A stretch of DNA of 64,000 nt from Flavobacterium sp. ASW18X (GCF_005144745.1 NZ_SWKK01000014.1:62001-126000), one strand, 5' to 3'. Counted from the first letter of the stretch, positions 16,888-26,054 are shown. The notes: a model not told the origin generated them from the letters alone. Numbers and translations: made by a program.

Positions 16888-18972
16888 TTAGGGTTTCTTT
16901 TCAAAAACTACCACTTTTACGGTTTCCTCATTTTCATATACCATTTTAATTCTATTCTCTGACACTTCCGTTATGTACCAAGCTTCTGACAATACTCCTA
17001 AATCATAAACATCTGCTTCAAAATTCAATGCCATTCTTAAATCTCCTGGATAATCTCTGTAATTTCTCCAAAGCCCTGCAGTAATTGGGTCTTGGTTGAT
17101 ACTCAATTCCACTTGATGCATCGCTTTAAAATCAAAATCGAAGTCAGAATGATTGGCTGTTAAATCCATGTCTCCTTCTGTTAGCTCAGTAATATTCCAT
17201 AAGCCACTCATTAAAATGGTTCTGATGGATTGTACATCTTCATCATTTTCTTGCTCGCAGACACGTTGTATGGTCAATTCTTTTCCTGTTTCTTCAATTT
17301 TAAAAGTTAGTTTTTGCTCCAGCATTTCTACAAGTGGCCACTCAAAATTTAATTCTTGTTCTGCCATCATAGAAATTACTATTGCTAATTGACCGCTGGC
17401 ATTAAACCCTAATTCCCAATTTCCTTCTGATACCACTTCTGCCTCTGCTTCTAAAGTCACCGTCCCGTTAGCATTAAAAAGAAACTCATAACCTAAATAA
17501 CGATTGTATCTAGCTCCTTCTTGTTTCATTCTTTGAATAACCCAAGAACACTCTTGCAAGATAGTTGCTAATCTGTCTGCAGAAGGCAACTCAAACTCAC
17601 AGTCTTTTTCTAAAACTACGTAAGCGTTATCCGCGTTACCTAATTTAATGCTACCAGGTTCGCATTCTAAAACAGACCACTCTCCTAATAAGCCCTCTAA
17701 ATTGGCGGAGAATAAGGCATTAAATTTAAATTTACCTTCTTGGGTTAGCTCCCAATTCCCTTCGTCTACAAAAACACCGCTATTCTGGTATGCATGTATA
17801 TTGAAGTTAGAAAAGTCTATAAGACCATCAAAATCTATGTCCCAACTAGCGTCTGCAATTCTCCATTTACAACCAGAAAGATTAGCTGCCACATTGGTTA
17901 TATCACAAATAGTGTTATCTGTGCATGCTCTTCTTAACACCATCTTATTGTCATTGTCCGAGTAGAATTTAATAATTCCTTCTTCTAACTCATACACCCG
18001 CCATTCTAAAGAAAAATCGGTATTCGTATCAAAAGCCATAAGAATTTTTGGGCCATCTTCTGTAAACGCTAAGGACCATTCCCCAGCAAGACTGTTACCT
18101 AACATTCCTTCTACCTCAACAACACCCTCGTCATCAAATTCAAATATAAACTCAAGATATTGCCCTGTTTGGTCACCACCATTTCTAACAATTTCTTTTA
18201 ACACCCATTCACAAGACGTTAAATATTCCACAAAGCTATTATCTTCAAAATCATCATCGTTATAGTCATTATCATCATCTTCGTCACATTCATCTTTTGC
18301 ATTAGATAAAGCCGCTGCTAAACTGGCATTATTCACTACTTCTATTGTAGTACCGTCCGCTTTTTTAAGCGTAATAGGAAAATCTATACTTACCAATTCC
18401 CCTGGCGTTTTCTCCTTAAAAAATAAACGCATTTCTCTATCACTGTTAACTGTAACCGTACCAGATTGTTGGTTTTGCACATCAAAAGTGAAAAGCGTAA
18501 TAGGGTACACAAAGTCTATACACTCAATATCATCATCGTCCCCACCCTCTAGGCAGTCTGCTGCTAATTCTCTTAGTGCTTCTTTATTTTCTATTACCAC
18601 TTCTTTAAAATCGGAAAGAGTTACCGTAATCGGGAAAAATATTTCCAATAAATCATCATCTGTGTCTACCTCATCAAATAACTCTTCTATCACCTTTAAA
18701 TCCGCAATAGAATTAATAGTAATTTCTACACCAGCAACTGCTACTGTATAAGGAAACTGTACAGCAATACAACTACTACCGTCCACAATGTTATCAAAAG
18801 AGCCATCATTAGCACTTGTATTTTCTATTAAAAGGGCTGTATTGCTACCCACTTCTATAGCTTGTTGTTCTTCCTCATTCCCAATCTCTTCAAATTCTTC
18901 TTGGCAAGATGTAAACGCAAGCGCCATAAAAAACAGGCTAGCGTAGGTTAGGTTCTTTAATATTTTTTTCAT
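16888..18972 (-). CDS. Acidic lipoprotein built from two kinds of tandem repeat
   Basis: 694 residues with a lipoprotein signal (ALAFTSCQEE, Cys23). I recognise no named family across the whole protein. The N-terminal half holds four units of about 40 residues, each opening with a Phe/Tyr-Pro-(Ile/Tyr)-Thr strand (positions about 73, 113, 156 and 198) and ending in an ITVNS/VVNNASL-like strand. An Asp-rich linker (about 229-245) follows. The C-terminal half holds four lipocalin-like units of about 110 residues starting at the SCEW, SGCKW, ECSW and SGLW positions (about 253, 367, 474, 589). Likely anchored at the outer membrane. It diverges from the sigma/FecR/TonB receptor operon and may be its client. 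Confidence 0.75.
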   Translation of the reverse strand: MKKILKNLTYASLFFMALAFTSCQEEFEEIGNEEEQQAIEVGSNTALLIENTSANDGSFDNIVDGSSCIAVQFPYTVAVAGVEITINSIADLKVIEELFDEVDTDDDLLEIFFPITVTLSDFKEVVIENKEALRELAADCLEGGDDDDIECIDFVYPITLFTFDVQNQQSGTVTVNSDREMRLFFKEKTPGELVSIDFPITLKKADGTTIEVVNNASLAAALSNAKDECDEDDDNDYNDDDFEDNSFVEYLTSCEWVLKEIVRNGGDQTGQYLEFIFEFDDEGVVEVEGMLGNSLAGEWSLAFTEDGPKILMAFDTNTDFSLEWRVYELEEGIIKFYSDNDNKMVLRRACTDNTICDITNVAANLSGCKWRIADASWDIDFDGLIDFSNFNIHAYQNSGVFVDEGNWELTQEGKFKFNALFSANLEGLLGEWSVLECEPGSIKLGNADNAYVVLEKDCEFELPSADRLATILQECSWVIQRMKQEGARYNRYLGYEFLFNANGTVTLEAEAEVVSEGNWELGFNASGQLAIVISMMAEQELNFEWPLVEMLEQKLTFKIEETGKELTIQRVCEQENDEDVQSIRTILMSGLWNITELTEGDMDLTANHSDFDFDFKAMHQVELSINQDPITAGLWRNYRDYPGDLRMALNFEADVYDLGVLSEAWYITEVSENRIKMVYENEETVKVVVFEKKP

Positions 18973-19057
18973 AATCCGATTTGGTTTTTATGTTTATTCA
19001 TCTTCTAAACAATCCCAATTAAAATTACCCTACCAAAAAAATTATTTTTTTTTAAAA

Positions 19058-19065
19058 TATCTTTG
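19058..19065 (+). promoter_or_regulatory. Candidate -7 promoter box for the sigma/fecR/receptor operon
   Basis: TATCTTTG, a perfect TAnnTTTG match 21 nt upstream of the ATG at 19087. It lies over the TTG that would otherwise extend the reading frame, which argues for the ATG start. No clear -33 element; the region before it is a run of T and A. Confidence 0.45.
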
Positions 19066-19086
19066 ATTGCAACTAAATATGCCGGT

Positions 19087-19587
19087 ATGGATAATGTGTG
19101 CGAGGAGCAACAATACAATACTATTTTTAGGACCACTAGTAAAACGGTCTTTAACTATATCTATTATAAGTTTGGGAACGAAGAAAAGGCGAATGACGCT
19201 GTACAAGAAGCCTTTGTTAAACTATGGGAAAATTGCAGCAAAGTTGCCCCAGACAAGGCAAAATCTTATTTGTTTACCGTGGCGAACAATTTGTATTTAA
19301 ATGTAATCAAGGCAGAAAAAGTGCGCTTAAAACATGCAGACAAGCATAGAAACGAAAGTACTAACGAGTCGCCCGAATTTCTATTAGAAGAACAACAGTT
19401 TAAAGAAAAGTTGGAGAACGCTTTGGATGCGCTACCCGAAAACCAACGAACCACCTTTTTGTTAAATAGAATTGATGGTAAAAAATATGCAGAGATAGCA
19501 GAACTAGAAGGTGTTAGCGTTAAAGCAATTGAAAAACGTATGCACCTGGCTCTAAAAAGCTTAAGAGATAAAATTGATGGTATTTAG
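19087..19587 (+). CDS. ECF RNA polymerase sigma factor (FecI-like)
   Basis: 166-residue extracytoplasmic-function sigma factor. Region 2 is recognisable in FNYIYYKFGNEEKANDAVQE and FVKLWENC, and region 4 in LPENQRTTFLLNRIDGKKYAEI then GVSVKAIEKRMHLALKSLRD. It should direct RNA polymerase to promoters of a small regulon, usually including the adjacent receptor. The longer reading frame from a TTG at 19063 is rejected because a -7 box covers it. A FecR-type anti-sigma gene and an STN-domain receptor follow, so activity is probably released by a signal from the outer membrane. Confidence 0.93.
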   Translation: MDNVCEEQQYNTIFRTTSKTVFNYIYYKFGNEEKANDAVQEAFVKLWENCSKVAPDKAKSYLFTVANNLYLNVIKAEKVRLKHADKHRNESTNESPEFLLEEQQFKEKLENALDALPENQRTTFLLNRIDGKKYAEIAELEGVSVKAIEKRMHLALKSLRDKIDGI

Positions 19588-19656
19588 GAAAAGGTTATAG
19601 AATTAATACTGAGTTCCATAAATAAGTTTATTATAGAATATTATCTAAAATAAGTA

Positions 19657-19672
19657 GGGTTTTTGCAAACCC
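19657..19672. other. Perfect hairpin between sigma factor and fecR genes
   Basis: GGGTTT-TTGC-AAACCC, a 6-bp stem with a 4-nt loop, 70 nt after the sigma stop and 30 nt before the fecR start. There is no T-run after it on either strand, so it is not a standard terminator. A processing or translation-modulating role is possible. Confidence 0.4.
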
Positions 19673-19701
19673 GATTGTTATATCAATATAAAGTGAAGAA
19701 A

Positions 19702-20610
19702 ATGCAAGAAAATTACTTAGCAAAATGGCTCAACAATGAGTTGACGGATGAGGAGTTAGAGGCGTTTAAGGCCACGGCTGAGTATGCACAATACCAAAAA
19801 ATAAAAGAGACCACGGATAAACTTTCCCCACCAGAATTTGATATAGACCAAGCATGGCTGCAACTAAATAGTCAACGAACGGAGAAGGCACCTAAGGTGA
19901 TTACGTTGAGCCCATTTAAAAAGTTTCTACGCGTTGCTGCGGTTGCTGCCATACTTATTGTAGGTTCTTATTTTTATTTAGGTACGCTAAACACACAAGT
20001 TACCACACAAATGGCAGAACGCACGGAGCTTACGCTACCAGATAATTCTGAAATTATTTTGAATGCGGACTCCAAGGTAGCCTACAACAAAAAGAATTGG
20101 GACAACAAGCGTAATGTTGAACTGGCAGGAGAAGCCTTTTTTAAAGTAGCGAAGGGCAAAAAATTCACCGTAGCTACAGATTTAGGTGAGGTTGCTGTGT
20201 TAGGCACACAGTTTAACGTACAACAGCGAGATGATTATTTTAAGGTTACTTGTTTTGAGGGCTTGGTACAGGTGAGTTATAAAGACCAAATACTTAAATT
20301 ACCTGCGGGCCATTCTTTTGCTGTAGTCAATGGTACTATTACAAAGCAAAGCATTACCGCTACCCAACCCGCATGGATGCAAAACGAAAGTACCTTTAAT
20401 AGCGTACCCTTAAAATATGTTTTGGCAGAGTTTGAGCGCCAATATGATTTTAAGGTTGAAACTAAAAACGTAGATACCGAACAACTTTTTACGGGAACAT
20501 TTAGCAATTCTGATTTTAATGTAGCTTTGGAAAGTATAAGCACCCCATTGCAATTAAAATACACTGTTGGCACTCTAAATGTTGTTTTCTATGCGGAGGA
20601 TACTCCATAG
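19702..20610 (+). CDS. FecR-family anti-sigma factor
   Basis: 302 residues from the ATG at 19702 (MQENYLAKWLNNELTDEE); a longer frame from a TTG at 19663 is less likely. Cytoplasmic anti-sigma part at 1-75, transmembrane helix at about 76-94 (FLRVAAVAAILIVGSYFYL), periplasmic FecR domain at about 105-200 (TLPDNSEIILNADSKV; GEAFFKV; VLGTQFNV), and DUF4974 at the C-terminus (VPLKYVLAEFERQYDF). FecR carries the signal from an STN receptor to the sigma factor. Its 3' end overlaps the receptor gene by 32 bp, so translation is likely coupled. Confidence 0.93.
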   Translation: MQENYLAKWLNNELTDEELEAFKATAEYAQYQKIKETTDKLSPPEFDIDQAWLQLNSQRTEKAPKVITLSPFKKFLRVAAVAAILIVGSYFYLGTLNTQVTTQMAERTELTLPDNSEIILNADSKVAYNKKNWDNKRNVELAGEAFFKVAKGKKFTVATDLGEVAVLGTQFNVQQRDDYFKVTCFEGLVQVSYKDQILKLPAGHSFAVVNGTITKQSITATQPAWMQNESTFNSVPLKYVLAEFERQYDFKVETKNVDTEQLFTGTFSNSDFNVALESISTPLQLKYTVGTLNVVFYAEDTP

Positions 20611-23152
20611 GCGTTTACCCTTTCTTTTAGGGGTTCTAGTTTTCTTTTTACCGGTGTGCCTTTCTGCCCAAGATAGTACCACCATAGGTCTTAAAGAATA
20701 CATTGCTAAAATAGAGCAAGCTTTTGAAATAAAAATTTCCTATGCCGATGAAGACGCAGCTGGTAAAACCATTTCTTTTTCTTCTTTAGAAGACCTAAAG
20801 ACAGCCCTATCTAGCATTGAACTACAAACCGGTTTAACCATAAAAAGTATAAGCGAGCGCTATTACAGCTTTTACTATCCCAACACCATTGCTATTTGCG
20901 GAAAAGTGTTGGATAATTTTGCCGCCAATACCATACCCGGGGCTACCGTAGCAGTGCTGGGAACGGACATAGCACTGGTTACCGATACCAATGGTCTTTT
21001 CAATATTTCTAACGCACCTAGAGATGCATCTTTACAAATACGCTATTTAGGTTTCCAAACCAAAGTGGTACCCGTCAGCAATTTTATAGGCAAGGAATGC
21101 CCAAAGGTGTTATTGTCAGAACAGCGAGAGCAATTAGATGAAGTTATTGTATACCAATTTTTAACACCGGGATTGGTTAAGGAAACAGATGGGAGTTTTA
21201 GCCTAAAGACAGGAGAATTGGGTATTTTACCTGGTTTAATAGAACCAGACGTATTGCAGTCTATACAGGCCTTACCAGGAATAGAAAGTGTGGATGAGAC
21301 CGTATCTGACATTAATGTGCGGGGCGGCACCAACGACCAAAACCTTATCTTGTGGAACGGAATTAAAATGTACCAATCTGGGCATTTTTTTGGGTTGATA
21401 TCTGCCTTTAACCCCTACCTAACAGATAAAGTAACGGTTTATAAAAACGGAACGCCCGCTCAACACGGTGATGGGGTTAGTAGCGTAATTAGCATGCAGA
21501 CCCAAGACGAAATAGGGAATACGGCTACAGGCGGGGCCGGCTTTAATCTAATTAGTGGGGATGCGTATGCACATCTTCCACTAAGCGATAATTTTGCCCT
21601 ACAATTTTCCGCAAGAAGGTCTACCACCGACTTTTTGAATACCCCCATCTATGGTAGTTTCACCGATAAGGTTTTTCAGGATACCGAAATTAAAAATGAA
21701 GACAACGAATCCGTAGACTACTTTATAGAAACGGATGAAAACTTTGCGTTTTTTGATGTTTCTGCCAAGTTATTATACAACATTAACCCGGACCATAAAT
21801 TAAGGTTAAGCCTAATAGGTATTGACAACGATTTAGATTATGTAGAAACCAATACCGATAACAATACCAGCTCCCAAAGCTTTCTAGACCAAACCAATGT
21901 AAGCGCGGGCCTGCAATACCGAGGGCAATGGAACAATAAACTTACCACAACGGCTAATGCCTATTTTTCTCAATATACCTTAGATGCGCAAAACATACTA
22001 AATAACAACCAACAGCTATTTCAAAAAAACCGGGTAGAGGAACGCGCCGCAAAATTTAATATTAATTATGCGTTGAGCGATGCATGGCAATGGCAAAATG
22101 GCTTTCAGTACATAGAGACGGGAATCACCAATTTAAGTGATGTTACCCAGCCACCGTTTCAAAGTAACATAATTGAAGTAATACGCACATTTGCACCCTA
22201 TTCTAGCTTTACCTACACCGCTTTTGAAAACAAATTGATTGCCACGGGCGGCTTACGTGCCAATTACATTATAAACCTAGATACTTTTGGGGCCGATTTT
22301 AAGACATGGCTTTTAGAACCACGCCTAAATCTTAACTTTAAATTGGCCAATTTCTTACGGGCACAGGTAATGGGCGAATTTAAAAGCCAAACCACCAATC
22401 AGGTTATCGACTTGGAACAAAATTTTTTAGGTATCGAAAAACGTAGGTGGACATTGTCTAATCAAGAAAACTTGCCACTTACCCAGAGTAAACAAGCATC
22501 GGCTGGTATAGTTTATGAAAAAAATGGGTTTCACGCTGGGGTAGAAGCTTTTTATAAAGAAGTAGATGGCATAAGTACACGCACACAAGGCTTTCAAAAT
22601 CAAGACCAGTTTAATGGAGAAATTGGCCTGTATAGGGTAAAAGGCATAGAACTCTTGTTGAATAAAAAAGGGGAAAATTACAGTAGCTGGTTAAGCTATA
22701 CCTATAATAAGAATGATTATACTTTTGACAGTATTGTGCCGGCCCGCTTCCCTAATAATTTAGATGTGCGCCATAACATTACATTGGCCAGTACCTATAC
22801 GCTGGGCAATCTAAAACTAGGGCTTGGCTTAAACTATAGAACGGGTAAACCTTATACGGAACCAGATACTGAAAACTCAATAGACAACACCGTTTTTCCA
22901 AGTAAAATAAACTATGCCGCACCTAATAGCAGTAGATTACCAGAGTATTTACGTTTAGATGGCTCTGCAACCTACAGTTTTAAAATTTCTAATAGTATTA
23001 AGGCAGATACCGGTATTTCTTTGCTGAATATGACCAATAGAAAAAACCTCTTGAACAAATACTATCGTCTCAATGAAGATGAGGAAATTCAAAGTATAGA
23101 ACGTATTTCTTTGGGCATTACCCCTAATGCCAGTTTTAGGATTCGGTTTTAG
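20579..23152 (+). CDS. STN-domain TonB-dependent outer-membrane receptor
   Basis: 857 residues. Signal peptide (about 1-30 ending LSAQ); STN signalling domain at about 35-95; CarboxypepD_reg-like domain at about 100-180 (ICGKVLDNFAANTIPGATVA; VTDTNGLFNI); plug domain at about 210-310 (SIQALPGIESVDETVSDINV then RGGTNDQNLI); 22-strand barrel to the C-terminal Phe. STN receptors both import a ligand with TonB and signal through FecR to the sigma factor. There is no SusD partner next to it, so the ligand is not evidently a glycan. Start at 20579 or the ATG four codons later; both overlap fecR. Its 3' end overlaps the convergent peptidase gene by 17 bp. Confidence 0.9.
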   Translation: MLFSMRRILHRRLPFLLGVLVFFLPVCLSAQDSTTIGLKEYIAKIEQAFEIKISYADEDAAGKTISFSSLEDLKTALSSIELQTGLTIKSISERYYSFYYPNTIAICGKVLDNFAANTIPGATVAVLGTDIALVTDTNGLFNISNAPRDASLQIRYLGFQTKVVPVSNFIGKECPKVLLSEQREQLDEVIVYQFLTPGLVKETDGSFSLKTGELGILPGLIEPDVLQSIQALPGIESVDETVSDINVRGGTNDQNLILWNGIKMYQSGHFFGLISAFNPYLTDKVTVYKNGTPAQHGDGVSSVISMQTQDEIGNTATGGAGFNLISGDAYAHLPLSDNFALQFSARRSTTDFLNTPIYGSFTDKVFQDTEIKNEDNESVDYFIETDENFAFFDVSAKLLYNINPDHKLRLSLIGIDNDLDYVETNTDNNTSSQSFLDQTNVSAGLQYRGQWNNKLTTTANAYFSQYTLDAQNILNNNQQLFQKNRVEERAAKFNINYALSDAWQWQNGFQYIETGITNLSDVTQPPFQSNIIEVIRTFAPYSSFTYTAFENKLIATGGLRANYIINLDTFGADFKTWLLEPRLNLNFKLANFLRAQVMGEFKSQTTNQVIDLEQNFLGIEKRRWTLSNQENLPLTQSKQASAGIVYEKNGFHAGVEAFYKEVDGISTRTQGFQNQDQFNGEIGLYRVKGIELLLNKKGENYSSWLSYTYNKNDYTFDSIVPARFPNNLDVRHNITLASTYTLGNLKLGLGLNYRTGKPYTEPDTENSIDNTVFPSKINYAAPNSSRLPEYLRLDGSATYSFKISNSIKADTGISLLNMTNRKNLLNKYYRLNEDEEIQSIERISLGITPNASFRIRF

Positions 23153-23951
23153 GAATATTAAATATCCTCGTCATCAAATAAAACAACCCTGGATAATGGG
23201 TTTTAAATTCCGCTGGGCTCTTCACAAAATTTTCTACTGCTACCGCAAAAAACTCTATAAAACTTGTTTTACCATAGGGTCTAAAATAAGTAGAACCTTC
23301 CAATACTTTTTTAAAGTTCGGATTCTCAAATAATCCTTTAAATTTCCGAATACCCAATCTAAACTTACGCGCTTCCCAACTACGCATCTTATCAAATTCA
23401 AACATTAACGCATGGGCTGCCTCATGCAACCCTAGGTTCTTATTATCGTTAGGAATTCTAAAACCATGCTCTAATTCATCCGCGGCAAACACAAGTGTTT
23501 TAAACCGTGGATTGTATTCCCCTAGATGATACCGCTTCGCTATCTTAGAATAATAGGCAGATGGATAAATTATAATTCTTCGTATAGAATTTTCATACTT
23601 ATAATTTCTCAAACCCATAGTCAATAAAATTGCAGATGCGGTTACATATGCTTTTATCTGTTCTGGCTCCTCAATAGCACCATAAAAAACAAAGGATTTT
23701 CTAGACCTAAACCAAGCGAATCGTTTTAAAAATTGTTTTCGTTCCGCATGGGTAAATTGTTGATAGGGCAGTAAAAACGCTGTGATAAAATGACGTTCCT
23801 TTTCGGTAATGGGTTGCACCTTATTAAAAAGCTTTCGCCAAGCAAAACGCTCTTTTGCCAGTATTTGATACACGCCTTTTAGCACCACTACTAGAATAGA
23901 GAACGTTAAAAAAATTAGCGCAATGTACTTTTCTGTTGGATTAAGGACCAT
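23136..23951 (-). CDS. MtfA-like zinc-dependent peptidase, N-terminally membrane-anchored
   Basis: 271-residue member of the M90/MtfA peptidase family. The zinc motif is HEAAH at 176-180 (His176, Glu177, His180) and the downstream acidic ligand is likely the Glu in FFAVAVENF. Unlike E. coli MtfA, residues 8-30 form a hydrophobic helix (YIALIFLTFSILVVVLKGVY), which predicts a membrane anchor. E. coli MtfA binds the repressor Mlc and has aminopeptidase activity; a similar role here is only inference. It starts 5 nt after the argS stop and is probably co-transcribed with argS. Its end overlaps the convergent receptor gene. Confidence 0.85.
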   Translation of the reverse strand: MVLNPTEKYIALIFLTFSILVVVLKGVYQILAKERFAWRKLFNKVQPITEKERHFITAFLLPYQQFTHAERKQFLKRFAWFRSRKSFVFYGAIEEPEQIKAYVTASAILLTMGLRNYKYENSIRRIIIYPSAYYSKIAKRYHLGEYNPRFKTLVFAADELEHGFRIPNDNKNLGLHEAAHALMFEFDKMRSWEARKFRLGIRKFKGLFENPNFKKVLEGSTYFRPYGKTSFIEFFAVAVENFVKSPAEFKTHYPGLFYLMTRIFNIPKTES

Positions 23952-23956
23952 CCAGA

Positions 23957-25735
23957 TTACATTCTCACAGGCACATGAATCCCTAGCAATAAAAATGCAT
24001 CTTTAATAACATCTGCTACCTTTTTACTAAGGTTTACACGGAAAGCCTTTATTTGAGCATCCTCTTCACCTAAAATAGATACCTGTTGATAAAAAGAATT
24101 GAACTCCTTGACCAAATCATACACATAATTTGCCACCAATGCAGGACTATGGTTTTCTGCGGCTTCTTGTACTTTATCCGGGAATAACTCTAATTGCTTC
24201 AACAATTCTTTTTCCTTTGGATGCACAGAAGTTACAGCCACTTCTAAGTCTAAATTCAACTCATTCGCTTTTCTAAGAATACTCTGTATTCTAGCATAGG
24301 TGTACTGTATAAATGGCCCCGTATTACCTTGAAAATCTACAGACTCCTCTGGGTTAAATAGAATTCGCTTTTTAGGGTCTACCTTTAAGATGTAATATTT
24401 TAGAGCTCCCAAACCAATGGTGCGGTAAAGTGCTTGTTTTTCGGTATCTGAATAACCATCTAGCTTGCCTAGTTCTTGAGAAATTTCTGCAGCCGTATCT
24501 TCCATATTCTGGATAAGGTCGTCGGCATCTACTACGGTTCCTTCCCTACTCTTCATTTTACCAGATGGTAAATCTACCATTCCGTAACTCAAATGATACA
24601 ACTTATCTGCCCAGCTATACCCTAGTTTTTTTAGTATTAAGAAAAGTACTTTAAAGTGATAGTCTTGCTCATTACCTACGGTATAAACCATGCCATTAAT
24701 ATCTGGAAAATCGGTAACACGCTGTATGGCCGTACCTATATCCTGTGTCATATACACCGCGGTGCCATCAGAACGAAGTACAATTTTCTCGTCTAAGCCA
24801 TCTTCGGTTAGGTCTATCCAAACGCTACCGTCTTCTTTTTTAAAGAAAACACCTTTTTCCAGTCCGTCTTGTACCACATCTCTACCTAGTAAATAAGTAT
24901 CACTCTCATAATACAGCTGGTTAAAATCCACACCAAGATTCTCATACGTAGTATCAAAACCTTTGTATACCCAACCATTCATCATTTTCCAAAGTTCCAC
25001 CACTTGTGCATCTCCGGCCTCCCATTTACGAAGCATTTCTTGGGCTTCTAATAAAATAGGCGCTTCCTTCTCTGCTTCTTCTTTGGTTTTACCGGCACTT
25101 ATCAATTCCGCAATTTCTGCTTTATAGGCTTTATCAAAAGCCACATAATATTTACCCACCAAATGGTCTCCTTTTAAACCTGAGGAATCTGGTGTTTCGT
25201 CCTTGCCAAACTTTTGCCAAGCCAACATGCTTTTACAAATATGTATACCCCGATCATTAATAATTTGGGTTTTATATACCTTATGACCGGCAGCTTTTAA
25301 AATTTCCGCAACGGAATATCCCAATAAATTATTTCTAATATGCCCTAGGTGTAGTGGCTTATTGGTATTAGGACTAGAATATTCTACCATAACAGCGTCC
25401 TTAGAGTTGGCCGGCGCATAGCCAAACTGCTCTACCACCAATATGGATTTAAAAAAGTTAATGTAATAGGCATCACTCACCACCAAGTTCAAAAAACCTT
25501 TTACCACGTTAAACTTGGCTACTTCTTCTACATTTTCTACCAAGTATTCCCCAATTTGCGTACCAATAGCTACTGGATTACCTTTAACCACACGTAACAT
25601 AGGAAAAACCACCACGGTGATGTCTCCCTCAAAATCTTTACGAGTAGGTTGAAATTCTACAGCAGGCAATTCCTGACCAAAAATAGATTGTACCGCTTCT
25701 TTTACTTTTTCTTCTAATACCGTGGTAAGCTTCAT
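23957..25735 (-). CDS. argS: Arginyl-tRNA synthetase
   Basis: 592-residue class I synthetase that charges tRNA-Arg. N-terminal additional domain at 1-100; the HIGH-type motif is HLGHIRN at about residue 129; the substrate-binding SSPNTNKPLHLGH region precedes it; the KMSKS-like site is SGKMKSREGTVVDADDL at about 370-386; the anticodon-binding DALR domain ends LGIHVPVRM. Length fits the family. ATG at 25735 (MKLTTVLEE) is preferred; the ATG two codons upstream (25741) is possible. A perfect -7 box lies about 22 nt upstream. MtfA-like gene follows after 5 nt. Confidence 0.97.
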   Translation of the reverse strand: MKLTTVLEEKVKEAVQSIFGQELPAVEFQPTRKDFEGDITVVVFPMLRVVKGNPVAIGTQIGEYLVENVEEVAKFNVVKGFLNLVVSDAYYINFFKSILVVEQFGYAPANSKDAVMVEYSSPNTNKPLHLGHIRNNLLGYSVAEILKAAGHKVYKTQIINDRGIHICKSMLAWQKFGKDETPDSSGLKGDHLVGKYYVAFDKAYKAEIAELISAGKTKEEAEKEAPILLEAQEMLRKWEAGDAQVVELWKMMNGWVYKGFDTTYENLGVDFNQLYYESDTYLLGRDVVQDGLEKGVFFKKEDGSVWIDLTEDGLDEKIVLRSDGTAVYMTQDIGTAIQRVTDFPDINGMVYTVGNEQDYHFKVLFLILKKLGYSWADKLYHLSYGMVDLPSGKMKSREGTVVDADDLIQNMEDTAAEISQELGKLDGYSDTEKQALYRTIGLGALKYYILKVDPKKRILFNPEESVDFQGNTGPFIQYTYARIQSILRKANELNLDLEVAVTSVHPKEKELLKQLELFPDKVQEAAENHSPALVANYVYDLVKEFNSFYQQVSILGEEDAQIKAFRVNLSKKVADVIKDAFLLLGIHVPVRM

Positions 25736-25741
25736 AAACAT

Positions 25742-26054
25742 GCCTTTTTGTGGCCTGCAAAACTACATTTTTTTACCGTTTTTTCCCTGTTTTATATGCA
25801 ATAGTGCCATTTCCGCCGTATCTTTAAAAGAAAAGATTGCACGGAACATTTGCTTGCTACCAAGCTTGTTTTAGATTCATTTATTGGTTTTAGAACTTAA
25901 TAGTTTTGAGGATAGAAAATAAATTTAACCATATGGCTTGCAAGAATCTCGCTTTTTTAATTTAATAGCGTAACGTTTATACTTGTAGCAAACACATCTT
26001 TTATCTAAGAGGGCTATTAAATTTGTTTTGGGCAATCTCTAATACTATTAGATT
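25742..26054. other. Divergent intergenic region, 313 bp
   Basis: Shared upstream region of argS and the conserved hypothetical gene at 26055. It contains a perfect TAnnTTTG on each strand: minus-strand TAGTTTTG at 25758-25765 for argS, and plus-strand TAGTTTTG at 25901-25908, which would give the 26055 gene a leader of about 140 nt. I see no tRNA or terminator in it. Confidence 0.5.
25758..25765 (-). promoter_or_regulatory. Candidate -7 promoter box for argS
   Basis: TAGTTTTG on the minus strand, a perfect match to TAnnTTTG, 16 to 22 nt upstream of the two possible argS starts. No -33 TTG at a normal distance. Confidence 0.4.

Noticed and set aside
19063-19086. TTG start extending the sigma factor by 8 codons
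   Set aside because: A perfect -7 box covers the TTG, and homologous sigma factors begin near the ATG at 19087.
20579-20610. Frameshift joining fecR and the receptor gene
   Set aside because: Both proteins look complete at the junction, so this is a true overlap.
25901-25908. TAGTTTTG on the plus strand as a promoter for the gene at 26055
   Set aside because: Perfect -7 match but no -33 element and an implied leader of about 140 nt; kept only as a remark.
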